Positions 43,840 to 52,055 of a stretch of DNA of 58,183 nucleotides are shown here, in pieces. The translations under genes and the position numbers were made by a program. How positions within the stretch are numbered: position 1 is the first letter of the stretch; every line of letters starts with the position of its first letter. This DNA comes from a bacterium. Lineage in GTDB: Bacteria > UBA8248. The stretch lies in contig JAJDYR010000010.1 of the NCBI GenBank assembly GCA_022825065.1, positions 1 through 58,183 on the forward strand, given 5' to 3'. The notes beneath the pieces are model-generated. The model was not told where the DNA came from. It saw only the letters and a list, made by a program, of their open reading frames with translations, and did not search any database.

Positions 43840-46320
43840 ATGACGCGCAAACCGAGAACGAATCGTCCCGGAAGAAGGACCCCTCCTCCCCAGGCGGGCC
43901 TTTTCCCGCAAGACGGCACCGAACTGACCGGCGCGGTGGAGCGCATCCGCTTCCGCGCGGAGGACACCGGTTACAGCGTCCTGCTCGTCCAGCCGGACAA
44001 CGAGGATTTCCCGCGCGTGGCCGTGGTGGGCTATCTCTCCTCCATCCGCGAGGGCGAGCGCGTCCGCTTCGAGGGCGCCTGGAAGGACCATCCCAGGTTC
44101 GGCCGCCAGTTTCACGCAGAACTCGCCCGCCCGCTGGCACCCACGACGGTCGAGGGAATCGAAAAGTACCTGGCCTCGGGCATCGTGAAGAACATCGGCC
44201 CCGCTCTCGCCAGGAGAATCGTGGCGCGCTTCGGGGAGAAATCCCTCGAAATCCTCGACAACCAGCCCGAGCGCTTGACGGAAATCGCCGGGCTGGGCGC
44301 GAAGAAGCTCGAAGCCATCGTCGAGAGCTGGAAGAGCCAGAGCGAGGTCAAGGAGATCATGCTCTTCTTGAGGCAATACGACGTCCCGCTCCACCTGTCC
44401 GAGAAAATTCTCAGAACCTACGGCGAGGCGTCCATCCGGATCCTGCGCGAAGACCCGTTTCGGCTGGCGTCAGAGATCCACGGCGTGGGCTTCAAGAGCG
44501 CGGACCGCATCGCGCAGAAGCTGGGTATCCCCGCGGACTCGCCCAAACGCCTGGCGGCGGGGGCCGTCTACGTGCTGGACCAGCTCGCAGAGCGCGAGGG
44601 CCATTGTTTTCTGCCCTATGGCGATCTCCTCGAAACCGCCGCCGAAATGCTCGAAACGGATGCCGACGCCCTCGCCCCCATCCTGGAGAACCTGGGCCGG
44701 GGCGGCTCGCTGGTGATCGAATCGGCGAACATGGTCGAGAACCTCGCCTCCTACGAGGGCAAGCGCGTCTACGGGCGGCCTCTCTATGCCGCGGAATGCG
44801 AGGTCGCCCGCCGGCTCGCCGCGCTCATCCGCACGCCGCGCGACGATGCGCGTCTCGAGGCCGCCATGCGGGGACAGGGCGCGCCGGGAGCCACGACGGA
44901 AGAGCGCCTCGGCCACCTCGCCCGGCGCGCGCTCGAGGGCGGCAAGGCGACGAAGGATCAGGGTGCGGCCATCGAGGGCGCGCTCACCCAGAAGGTGCTC
45001 ATCGTCACGGGCGGCCCCGGCACCGGCAAGACGACCATCGTGAGCGCCGTCACGAACCTCTATACGAAACTGGGCCTCCAGGTCATCCTCGGCGCGCCCA
45101 CGGGCCGGGCGGCCAAGCGTCTTTCTGAAGTCACCGGCCACGAGGCGGCCACCATTCACAGGCTGCTCGAATACAGCTGGCACTCGGGCGGCTTCACGCG
45201 CGACGCGGAAAACCCGCTCACCGGCGACATCGTAATTATTGATGAGGCCTCGATGCTCGACGTGCACCTGACGGCCCACCTGCTGCGCGCGGTGCCCGAC
45301 CCGGCGACGCTCGTCCTGGTGGGCGACGTGGATCAGCTCCCCTCTGTGGGGCCGGGGAACGTCCTGAGCGACGCCATCACCTCCGAGACCCTTCCCGTGG
45401 CGCGGCTTACGGAAGTCTTCCGCCAGGCGCAGGAGAGCCTCATCGTCGAGAACGCCCACCGCGTGAACCGCGGCGAAATGCCCCGAAACGGCAAGGGGGA
45501 AAAAGAAGACGCGCCGCTCGATTATTACTTCATCGAGGAGAGCGAGGCGGAGCGCTGCGCCGACCTCATCATCGAACTGTGCCGCGAGCGCATTCCCGAG
45601 CGGTTCGGCGTCGACGCCATCGCCGATCTCCAGGTCATCTCCCCCATGCAGCGCGGCGTGCTCGGTGTGCAGAGCCTGAACGCGCGCTTACAAGAAGCGC
45701 TCAACCCCGCCGGAAGCGCGCCCGCGCTCCAGAGCGGAGGCCGCACGTTCCGCACCGGGGACAAGCTCATCCAGGTGCGCAACAACTACGACAAGGACGT
45801 GTTCAACGGCGACATCGGCGTCGTCAAGAGCGTCGCGCCCGAGGAGGGGAGCATTCGCGCCGCTTTCGATTCGAACGTCGTCGAATACACGCGCGGCGCG
45901 CTCGATGAGGTGATGCACGCCTACGCCATCACCGTCCACAAGAGCCAGGGGAGCGAATACCCCGCCGTCGTCATCCCGCTCCACACCCAGCACTTCCCGA
46001 TGCTGCAGAGAAACCTCGTCTACACCGCCCTCACGCGGGCGAAGCGCCTCGCGGTTTTCGTCGGATCGAAAAAAGCGCTCGGCATGGCGATAGGAAACGC
46101 GCGCGTGAGGAGGCGCTGGAGCGGTTTGCCCGAGAGAATCCGCCGCGAGGCGAAACTCGCCCCGCTCCTCAAGGAGCCCGCCCCCGCCCCGCAGAATGCG
46201 GTCGCGGATGATACGCAATTCACAGATGACGCCCCGCCGGATGCGCTCTACGAGGATGAAGCTACCGAAGGCGATTCCCCGCCCGGGAGTGAACTGACCT
46301 ACCATCCCTTAGACGAGTAG
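43840..46320 (+). CDS. recD2: RecD2-type ATP-dependent DNA helicase
   Basis: SF1B 5'-3' helicase, 826 residues, not part of RecBCD. N-terminal OB-like part (LTGAVERIRFRAEDTGYSVL), helix-hairpin-helix region (IVKNIGPALARRIVARFGEK, LTEIAGLGAKKLEAI), Walker A TGGPGTGKTT at about 390-400, Walker B IVIIDEASMLD, motif III VGDVDQLPSVGPG, the SH3-like segment before VHKSQGSEYPAVVIP (motif V) and YTALTRAKRLAVF (motif VI). An acidic tail ends the protein. A clean terminator for the opposite-strand gene lies just after it. Confidence 0.94.
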   Translation: MTRKPRTNRPGRRTPPPQAGLFPQDGTELTGAVERIRFRAEDTGYSVLLVQPDNEDFPRVAVVGYLSSIREGERVRFEGAWKDHPRFGRQFHAELARPLAPTTVEGIEKYLASGIVKNIGPALARRIVARFGEKSLEILDNQPERLTEIAGLGAKKLEAIVESWKSQSEVKEIMLFLRQYDVPLHLSEKILRTYGEASIRILREDPFRLASEIHGVGFKSADRIAQKLGIPADSPKRLAAGAVYVLDQLAEREGHCFLPYGDLLETAAEMLETDADALAPILENLGRGGSLVIESANMVENLASYEGKRVYGRPLYAAECEVARRLAALIRTPRDDARLEAAMRGQGAPGATTEERLGHLARRALEGGKATKDQGAAIEGALTQKVLIVTGGPGTGKTTIVSAVTNLYTKLGLQVILGAPTGRAAKRLSEVTGHEAATIHRLLEYSWHSGGFTRDAENPLTGDIVIIDEASMLDVHLTAHLLRAVPDPATLVLVGDVDQLPSVGPGNVLSDAITSETLPVARLTEVFRQAQESLIVENAHRVNRGEMPRNGKGEKEDAPLDYYFIEESEAERCADLIIELCRERIPERFGVDAIADLQVISPMQRGVLGVQSLNARLQEALNPAGSAPALQSGGRTFRTGDKLIQVRNNYDKDVFNGDIGVVKSVAPEEGSIRAAFDSNVVEYTRGALDEVMHAYAITVHKSQGSEYPAVVIPLHTQHFPMLQRNLVYTALTRAKRLAVFVGSKKALGMAIGNARVRRRWSGLPERIRREAKLAPLLKEPAPAPQNAVADDTQFTDDAPPDALYEDEATEGDSPPGSELTYHPLDE

Positions 46321-46337
46321 CGGACAATCGGCGACGC

Positions 46338-46370
46338 AAAAGAAAAGCCCTCGTCCCGAAGGACGAGGGC
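46338..46370 (-). terminator. Terminator of duplicated unit 1
   Basis: Minus strand: GCCCTCGTCC-TTCG-GGACGAGGGC, ten perfect pairs with a TTCG loop, then TTTTCTTTTGC. Follows the 78-residue gene. A near copy with compensating base changes follows the second unit. Confidence 0.9.
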
Positions 46371-46394
46371 GGAGAAGCCGGCGGGGAGTAGAGG

Positions 46395-46631
46395 TTACTT
46401 CGCCGTCCGCTCGATGAGCGCCTTGAGCGCAGTCATCGACTCCTCATGTTTTTTCATGTTCTCGTCGTGATTCTTCATGACCTCCTCATGCCGCCTCTCG
46501 CTCTGCCTCTCCCTGAACTCCGAAGCGCGGCTCATCTGCTTCAGGCCCATCAGGATGAGGACACACTGCGCGAGGCCGATGATCGACTGCACCGCGTAGA
46601 ACCCGAGCGTCGCGATTTGAAACGTCGTCAC
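46395..46631 (-). CDS. Small membrane protein with coiled coil, copy 1
   Basis: 78 residues of unrecognised family. One N-terminal membrane segment (FYAVQSIIGLAQCVLILMGL) is followed by a charged, heptad-like helix: RASEFRERQSERRHEEVMKN, then HDENMKKHEESMTALKALIE. GTG 46631 with GGAG six bases upstream. It shares its first 44 residues and its last 15 almost identically with the second copy at 46863-47156, and has one fewer H-E-x-x-M repeat block. Likely oriented with the helix in the cytoplasm, where it could oligomerise or hold a partner. Function unknown. Confidence 0.75.
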   Translation of the reverse strand: MTTFQIATLGFYAVQSIIGLAQCVLILMGLKQMSRASEFRERQSERRHEEVMKNHDENMKKHEESMTALKALIERTAK

Positions 46632-46808
46632 TTTTCTCTCCTCTCGGGTCTTTGATTATCACCCTGCGAACTCCACGGCCTCGCGTTCCATGGGCCGCAA
46701 TCCTGAATATAACACTATCCCCATTCGCGCGTGCCCGCAAGATTCGGGCTTGCCGTTCGGCAATAAACAGGCTGGCCACACCTTAGGCTAGCAGTGGAGG
46801 ATCGACGT

Positions 46809-46838
46809 AAAAAAGCCCCCGTCCCGAAGGACGGGGGC
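46809..46838 (-). terminator. Terminator of duplicated unit 2
   Basis: Minus strand: GCCCCCGTCC-TTCG-GGACGGGGGC, ten pairs with a TTCG loop, then six T. Relative to the first unit, one base pair in the stem changed on both arms (T-A to C-G), showing that the stem itself is kept. Confidence 0.92.
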
Positions 46839-46862
46839 GGAGTAGCCGGCGGGGATTAGAGG

Positions 46863-47156
46863 TTACTTCGCCGTCCGTTCGATGAGCGCCTTGAGCGCGG
46901 TCATCGATTCCTCGTGATTTTTCATCATGGTCTCGGTATGATGCCTCATCGTCTCGGCGTGATTCCTCATGACCTCCTCATGCCGTCTCGCGCCCTCCCT
47001 CATGACTTCCTCATGCCGTCTCGCGCTCTGTCTTTCTCGAAACTCCGAAGCGCGGCTCATCTGCTTCAGGCCCATCAGGATGAGAACGCATTGCGCGAGA
47101 CCGATGAAAGACTGCACCGCGTAGAACCCGAGCGTCGCGATTTGAAAAGTCGTCAC
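46863..47156 (-). CDS. Small membrane protein with expanded coiled coil, copy 2
   Basis: 97 residues. The same N-terminal membrane segment as copy 1 (FYAVQSFIGLAQCVLILMGL, one substitution) and the same end (KNHEESMTALKALIERTAK), but the middle has more repeats: RRHEEVMREGARRHEEVMRN, HAETMRHHTETMM. The pattern R/N-H-x-E-x-M recurs about every seven to ten residues, so growth or shrinkage by repeat slippage is likely. GTG 47156 after GGAGAGGAAA. Each copy keeps its own terminator, and apparently its own promoter. Function unknown. Confidence 0.75.
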   Translation of the reverse strand: MTTFQIATLGFYAVQSFIGLAQCVLILMGLKQMSRASEFRERQSARRHEEVMREGARRHEEVMRNHAETMRHHTETMMKNHEESMTALKALIERTAK

Positions 47157-47280
47157 TTTCCTCTCCTCCCGGGTCTTTTGTATTCACCCTGCGAGCTCCA
47201 CGGCCTCGCGTTCCATGGCCCGCAACTCTGAACAAAACCCTACCCTCTTTCGCGCTCGACTACAAGATTCGGGCTTGTGC

Positions 47281-48309
47281 TCAGGGTTTGAGCACAACTT
47301 TCAGTGATTCGCCCGCCTCGGCGGCGAGGCGGAAGCCCTCTTGCGCCTGCGCGAGCGGGAGCCTGTGCGTGATCATCTCCTCGACCTCGATGCGGTCGGC
47401 GCGTATGAGCGCGAGCGCCTCTTCCAGATCGAGCGGGGCCGCGCCATAGGTGGTGGTGACGGCGATCTGCTCGCTCCAGATGCGGTTCAGGTCGATTTCA
47501 GGGCGGTATCCGGGCGGCGTGGGAGCGAAAAGCTGCAGGACGCCGCAGGTAGCTGTGCACGCGAGGGCGGTCTCCAATGCCTCGGGCGCGCCCGCGCACA
47601 GGACGACGCGGTCCGCCAGGCGGCCTTCGTTCGCCTCACGCAAGGCCTCCGCCATGTCCTCACACGGAGGCAGCGCATGCGCGCCGAAACGCTCTGCGGC
47701 TTTCAGACGGTACGGATGGACGTCCGTCGCGAAAACGGCCCCCGCTCCCAGGAGACGCGCCGCCTGCACGTGCAAAAGTCCCGACATGCCGCTTCCCACG
47801 ACGAGGACGGAGAGGCCCGGCGTCATACGGAAGCGCCGCCAGCCGCGCAGGACGCAGCCAAGCGGCTCGACGAACACGCCCGCATCGTCTGACACCGCAT
47901 CGGGCAGGCGGAACGTCCCCCGCTCCACGTTGACGGCGGGCAGGCGGATGAACTCGGCGAAACCGCCGGGGTCGAAATTCGTAGCTTTCAGCGTCTCACA
48001 CGCCGTGTGGTCGCCACGCAGACACAGCGCACAGCGGTTGCACGGAACGTGATGGGTGACGCAGACGCGATCGCCCACGCGGAAACCCTCCACCCCCTCG
48101 CCGATTTCTTCGACGACGCCCGTCACCTCATGGCCCAGCACGCGCGGCGCGCTCTTTACCCGGTACCACTCCATGACGTCGCTTCCGCAGATGCCGCTCG
48201 CGCGCGTCTCGATCAAAACCTCGCCCGCTCCGGCGCGGGGCTTCGCCATCTCCTCGATCCGCACGTCGTCGTTTCGGTAATACACCGCCGCCCGCATGGT
48301 GTCAGACAT
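47281..48309 (-). CDS. Zinc-dependent medium-chain alcohol/polyol dehydrogenase
   Basis: 342 residues from ATG 48309 (MSDTMRAAVYYRNDDVRIEE; ATG 48315 also possible). GroES-like catalytic domain with GICGSDVMEWYRV and LGHEVTGVVEEIGEGV (zinc ligands), the structural-zinc Cys set CNRCALCLRGDHTAC, and the Rossmann part VLVVGSGMSGLLHVQAARLLGA. Resembles sorbitol/threonine dehydrogenases. Lies 34 bases after the aldolase gene, probably in one operon: polyol or hydroxyacid oxidation followed by aldol cleavage is an inference. Substrate unknown. Confidence 0.88.
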   Translation of the reverse strand: MSDTMRAAVYYRNDDVRIEEMAKPRAGAGEVLIETRASGICGSDVMEWYRVKSAPRVLGHEVTGVVEEIGEGVEGFRVGDRVCVTHHVPCNRCALCLRGDHTACETLKATNFDPGGFAEFIRLPAVNVERGTFRLPDAVSDDAGVFVEPLGCVLRGWRRFRMTPGLSVLVVGSGMSGLLHVQAARLLGAGAVFATDVHPYRLKAAERFGAHALPPCEDMAEALREANEGRLADRVVLCAGAPEALETALACTATCGVLQLFAPTPPGYRPEIDLNRIWSEQIAVTTTYGAAPLDLEEALALIRADRIEVEEMITHRLPLAQAQEGFRLAAEAGESLKVVLKP

Positions 48310-48343
48310 TTTCATACTTCCTGCGTCGCGAGCCGAAACGCCA

Positions 48344-49231
48344 TTATACGCGGGCTTCCGCGCTCAAATCCTCGAACATCTCATAGGCCGCATCGGGGCT
48401 TGAATCCTCATGCACGACGGCGCGCACCGCCCGGATCATGGCGGCCGGATGCGCGCTCTGGAAGATGTTCCGGCCCATGTCCACACCGGCGGCGCCCTCA
48501 TCTATCGCCCGCCTGCAGAACGCGAGCGCCTCGCGCTCGGGCACCTTCTTGCCCCCCGCGATGACGATGGGCGCGAAACAGCCCCGCACCACACGCTCGA
48601 AGCCCTCGCAGTAATAGGTTTTCACCACGTCCGCACCGTGCTCGGCAGCGATGCGCGTCGCAAGACCCAGATAGCGCGCATCGCGCGTCATCTCCTTGCC
48701 CACCGCGGTTATCCCCAAGACAATCAGGCCCTCCCGGCGGCCCTCATCGCTCATTCTCGCCAGGTTCAGGATGGTTTCTTTCTGGTAGCGCGCGCCCACG
48801 TAGACCGAAACCGATACGCCCGCCACGCCCAGGCGCGCGGCCTCCGCCGCCGAGACGGTGATGGACTCGTTCGAGAGTTCACGGTTGACGATATCATCGG
48901 CGATCTGTTCTCTCAGCGCCTCGCGCGCCGCCTCATCCGAAAGGCCCGCTCCCCGGATGCCGAGTTCACGCTCGAGTTCCACGGGATCGGAATAGACGAT
49001 GGCGCTCCCGCCCGATGCCCGGAGGATGACCGGCGTCTTGCTCTCAGGCGGCATGCAGCGCAGGAAGACGCCCTTGGTGGGACTCACCGCGTCGCAATAA
49101 GGCAGCAGAGGCTCCATCGTCTTCGCAGGTTCTTCGAGACCCGAGGTCGGCCCCTGGAAATAGCCGTGGTCCACCGCCAGCATGACGATGCGCCCCGTCT
49201 TCTCGTTCATGATTTTCATATGGTCGGACAT
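48344..49231 (-). CDS. DeoC/LacD/LsrF-family aldolase or thiolase
   Basis: Class I (Schiff-base) TIM-barrel enzyme of about 295 residues, nearest in pattern to LsrF and archaeal-type class I fructose-bisphosphate aldolase. Start MSDHMKIM at 49231 follows GAGG; ATG 49240 is close by. Marks: MLAVDHGYFQGP, the Lys of HGADVVKTYYCEGF (Lys207 counted from 49240) for the imine, IVIAGGKKVPE and GAAGVDMGRNIFQSAHP for phosphate binding. Downstream is a zinc alcohol dehydrogenase, upstream the YhaM-type gene. No quorum-signal (lsr) genes are near, so a sugar-degrading step is likelier. Confidence 0.85.
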   Translation of the reverse strand: MSDHMKIMNEKTGRIVMLAVDHGYFQGPTSGLEEPAKTMEPLLPYCDAVSPTKGVFLRCMPPESKTPVILRASGGSAIVYSDPVELERELGIRGAGLSDEAAREALREQIADDIVNRELSNESITVSAAEAARLGVAGVSVSVYVGARYQKETILNLARMSDEGRREGLIVLGITAVGKEMTRDARYLGLATRIAAEHGADVVKTYYCEGFERVVRGCFAPIVIAGGKKVPEREALAFCRRAIDEGAAGVDMGRNIFQSAHPAAMIRAVRAVVHEDSSPDAAYEMFEDLSAEARV

Positions 49232-49309
49232 CGCTTCCATCCTCAGAAGGCGGGGCGGGGCGCGTCGGGGAGTACGCAGGAGGCGAGAATGGCTTCACGA
49301 GCAAACATT

Positions 49310-50290
49310 CTATGAATTCTCCGGCGGGAGCGGCGGACCGCCCTTGTAGAAGGCGCGCGCCATGATTTGGTTTCTGGCGGTGAATTCCTCATCGCCTTTG
49401 TCTTCGGCCACCGCGCGCTTGAGGATGTTGAACTTCGCGTCCATGTCGTCCGCATAGTGGAGCAGGAGCGCCTCCGCCGACATGGGCACCTTCACCGTGC
49501 CCCAGTCGGGCTGGCCCTGGTGCGAGAGGATGAGGTGCTCCAGATGAAGCAGAAAATCCCCGGGCAGCGCCTCTCCATCCTGGAAAACACCCTCGCGCTC
49601 CGCCCAATCGCGGGCGATGTCGCGCCCCAGCACGATGTGGCCGAGGAGGCGGCCGGCGGGCGTGTAGTGCGTGGCGCCCTCGGTAGAGAGCTCCTCCAGC
49701 TTTCCGATGTCGTGCAGGAGCGCGCCCGCGACGAGCAAATCCTTCGAAACGTCGTATTTATCCGCGAGATACAGGCACGTTTTCGTGACCGAAAGAGTGT
49801 GCTCGAGCAGGCCGCCCAGGTAGGGATGGTGGATGCGCTGTGCGGCGGGCCACTCGCGGAACTTCTCCTCATAGGCGTCCAGGATGGCGGTGAGATACGC
49901 CGCCACGAGCGGGTGGCAGCCGCCCGCGATGCGCTTCGCCTCCTCCCACATGACGTCGATGTCATAGGGCGTTCGCTGCACGCAGTCCTCGGGCTTGAAG
50001 CCGCTCTCATAGTCCTGCTCGTTCACCCGGCGGACGCGTTCCACCCGGAGCTGCATTCGGCCCTGGTAGTTCTCCGCCATGGCGCGCACCTTGATGAAAT
50101 CGCCCGCCTCGATCGCGCCCTGCACCTGCGTCGCGGGCTCCCAGACCTTGGCGGGAACCTCGCCCGTGGCGTCTTCCAGCGTCAGATCGAGATACGCCCG
50201 GCCCGCGCGGCTCTGGCGCGCCTCGTATTCACGGATCTTGAAGAAAGCGTCGAACCGTTCGCCCTCTTTCAGCGTCGCTATATCGGTCAC
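49310..50290 (-). CDS. YhaM-type 3'-5' exonuclease (OB fold + HD domain)
   Basis: 326 residues. N-terminal OB-fold nucleic-acid domain (about 1-100: RFDAFFKIREYEARQSRAGR, DLTLEDATGEVPAKVW) then an HD phosphohydrolase domain with HHPYLGGLLEHTLSV, ALLHDIGKLEELS and HLEHLILSHQGQPDWG, giving the metal-binding His/Asp set. This architecture matches the B. subtilis YhaM/CBF1 group that degrades RNA or DNA from the 3' end. Start is GTG 50290. It is the first gene of a run with the aldolase (78 bases on) and the dehydrogenase. Confidence 0.88.
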   Translation of the reverse strand: MTDIATLKEGERFDAFFKIREYEARQSRAGRAYLDLTLEDATGEVPAKVWEPATQVQGAIEAGDFIKVRAMAENYQGRMQLRVERVRRVNEQDYESGFKPEDCVQRTPYDIDVMWEEAKRIAGGCHPLVAAYLTAILDAYEEKFREWPAAQRIHHPYLGGLLEHTLSVTKTCLYLADKYDVSKDLLVAGALLHDIGKLEELSTEGATHYTPAGRLLGHIVLGRDIARDWAEREGVFQDGEALPGDFLLHLEHLILSHQGQPDWGTVKVPMSAEALLLHYADDMDAKFNILKRAVAEDKGDEEFTARNQIMARAFYKGGPPLPPENS

Positions 50291-50458
50291 GAACCTGCGC
50301 TCCCAAACGAAAAAACAAACTTACCAGGTAATATGGATCACGATTCGTCATTGTAGGGGCAAGGAGGGGTGAGCCGCAATGAAGAGGGCTTTGATACTTG
50401 TAGAACCTGTGGAGAAACCAAATTCCAGGTAGCCGCCTTCAGGTTGGATTATCCCGTC

Positions 50459-50480
50459 GGGGCGGTCCGCGAACCGCCCC
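50459..50480. repeat. GGGGCGGT palindrome in repeat island
   Basis: GGGGCGGT-N6-ACCGCCCC followed by TACA; the same design (GGGG-bounded stem joined to CTACA) recurs in the other islands. The flanking stretch 50291-50458 holds no gene; a partner TGTAGGGG occurs at 50353-50360. Confidence 0.75.
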
Positions 50481-50518
50481 TACAACGAAACCTCCCCTCC
50501 TGTCTAAATTCACGGCAT

Positions 50519-50666
50519 CGTCATTCCGGCGAATGCCGGAATCCAGGGGTTTGGTCTTTCGCTTTTCGGTTATTAGTATTGAATCCAATCGATGGAGAAA
50601 TGGAGTCAAACGCCACCGCATCTTCTCTCTCCTCGGTTCTGGATTCCGGCATTCGCCGGAATGACG
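50519..50666. repeat. Facing pair of 28-base REP-like palindromes
   Basis: Positions 50519-50546 and 50639-50666 are perfect inverted copies (CGTCATTCCGGCGAATGCCG then GAATCCAG). Each contains its own stem TTCCGGC-GAAT-GCCGGAA. They enclose 92 bases without a gene. The sequence type (GTCATTCCGGCGAA-GCCGGAATCCAG) is a well-known family of extragenic palindromes in many proteobacteria; the facing arrangement is BIME- or MITE-like. Confidence 0.9.
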
Positions 50667-50764
50667 GCGGCATGGTCGTCTCGACCGATGAGGAAGGGTT
50701 TGTGTAGATGAGGTAAATATCGGCGCGCTCCCCGCCGCCCGGCATATCCCGAGATCCTGAACCG

Positions 50765-51005
50765 TCACGACACCCGCAGCACCGGGATCCCGAACTGCCG
50801 CACCTTGTCGAAGATATTATCGGTAACGCCGGAGCCGGGAACGCAATGAAGCCCTTCGTCAGCAGGCTCAGTAGTTCACTGTTGCGCCAGGTCCACTACG
50901 TTCGATCCGTTCGACGCTGCGGCGATGGACGAGAAACATGTTTGCATTCTTGGCGCGAGCCTGGTCGAGCCGCATGAGAACCGCCGCCGGGTTCGCGATA
51001 GCTGA
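50765..51005 (-). pseudogene. Decayed DUF2493 (SLOG/YspA-like) gene
   Basis: Minus-strand pieces in different frames spell parts of a DUF2493 protein: RLDQARAKNANMFLVH (near 50940-50985), then RNSELLSLLTKGFIAFP, then a shift to PGSGVTDNIFDKVRQFGIP and VLRVS-stop at 50765-50767. The parts keep family order (loss of the middle plus at least one frameshift). DUF2493 genes are often on phages and plasmids; the remnant is directly downstream of the methyltransferase at 51015. Confidence 0.75.
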
Positions 51006-51014
51006 ACGAGAAGC

Positions 51015-52055
51015 TCAGGCGGATGTCTGCTCGTCACCACCCGGCTTTCGGGCGAGCATGAAATACAGGGTCGTCGAGATGCCCTTCCTTCCCCCCTCGA
51101 CGGTGGCATCGGCGCCGACGTTGAAGATATCGCTCACGCGGCGACTGCCCCGGGCGGAGAGGCGGAGGAACTCCAGGATGCCGAGCACCTGGTTCGTCAC
51201 ACGACGACCGATCGGGGAACGCGCCATCGCTCGAATCGAGAACCCTTTTGATTCGAGCGGTGAGTACCAGGGCGTTTCCGGATCCCCCTCCAGCGCGCGG
51301 TCGTTCGTCTCCAGGAGATCGAAGCCGGCTGCCACCATGCTCGCGCAGCACTCCTCCGCCGTGATCAGATCTGGAATACCGTAGCCGAGCTGGATGCCGT
51401 GCTTGATTCGTCGATGTTCTTCGTTATCGGGATCGTAGCGATCGGTCATTACGCATTCATCGGCCACCAAAAGACCGCCGGGCTTCAGGACCCGAAACAA
51501 CTCCGTGAAGACCCGCGTCCGGTCGGGAGCATGGCAGGTCGACCCGATAGCGTAGATCCGATCATAGGTGGCATCGCCTGCCGGCAGGTCCATGAAGTCG
51601 GCCAACATCACCTCGCACTGCTTCGAGAGACCCGCTGCCTCGTTGTAACGCCGGGCCTTTTCGACCTGTTCGGGGACGACGTTGGCCCCGACGATCCGCG
51701 CTCCGGAGTAGCGCGCGATTTCGCGCATGGGCCCCCCGACCCCGCAACCGACATCGAGGACCAGCATCCCCGGCTTCAGCCCCAAGCGGTCGGAGACGTA
51801 CCGTTCGTGCCGCCGGATCGCGTCGGCGAACGCCTCGCCCTTCTCGAAGGAACACATGTGGTGCGACCGTCCCCAGGCGATCTCGTACAGGCCGGCGCCC
51901 AGGGCATAGTGGCACCTGGCCAGTGCAACGTAGTTCTGCTTTCGGGCGGACACGGCCTCATCGTCGTTCTTCATGAAGAGGTCGATGTACAATTCGATCT
52001 TTTCGGATTTACTGACGTTGTCCGGCAGATGCGACGATCGCGTCATGGCATTCAT
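51015..52055 (-). CDS. Sterol C-24 methyltransferase homologue (ERG6/SMT family)
   Basis: 346 residues with the full architecture of eukaryotic sterol methyltransferases: YEIAWGRSHH (57-66; plant form YEYGWGESFH), RRHERYVSDRLGLKPG (81-96), VLDVGCGVGGPMREIARYSG (99-118), ADFMDLP (152-158), YAIGSTCHAPDR (168-179; family YAIEATCHAP), FRVLKPGG (187-194), CVMTDRYDPDNEEHRRIK (201-218) and the C-terminal sterol domain ending GGRKGISTTLYFMLARKP. Substitutions within YAIEATCHAP (E to G, A to S) are notable. The family adds a methyl to the sterol side chain using SAM. A sterol C-14 reductase homologue lies at 1848-2984; no other sterol gene is adjacent. Bacterial homologues exist in uncultured organisms. 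Confidence 0.82.
   Translation of the reverse strand: MNAMTRSSHLPDNVSKSEKIELYIDLFMKNDDEAVSARKQNYVALARCHYALGAGLYEIAWGRSHHMCSFEKGEAFADAIRRHERYVSDRLGLKPGMLVLDVGCGVGGPMREIARYSGARIVGANVVPEQVEKARRYNEAAGLSKQCEVMLADFMDLPAGDATYDRIYAIGSTCHAPDRTRVFTELFRVLKPGGLLVADECVMTDRYDPDNEEHRRIKHGIQLGYGIPDLITAEECCASMVAAGFDLLETNDRALEGDPETPWYSPLESKGFSIRAMARSPIGRRVTNQVLGILEFLRLSARGSRRVSDIFNVGADATVEGGRKGISTTLYFMLARKPGGDEQTSA

Larger units (their letters stand above)
46338..47277. repeat. Tandem duplication of a small-gene transcription unit
   Basis: Two direct copies, about 46347-46754 and 46815-47277, each with terminator, gene, ribosome binding site (GGAGAG) and upstream region up to AAGATTCGGGCTTG. A conserved promoter-like pair occurs in both upstream parts (TTGCGG/TTGTAG, 17 bases, TAGTGT/TAGGGT on the minus strand). 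Copy 2 gains 57 bases (19 codons) within the coiled coil. Confidence 0.88.

Noticed and set aside
50459..50666. CRISPR-like array
   Set aside because: Repeats are inverted pairs, not regularly spaced direct repeats, and there are no cas genes.
50369..50768. Open frames on both strands near 50.4-50.8 kb
   Set aside because: They consist of the REP pair and the mosaic palindrome; the protein looks non-biological.
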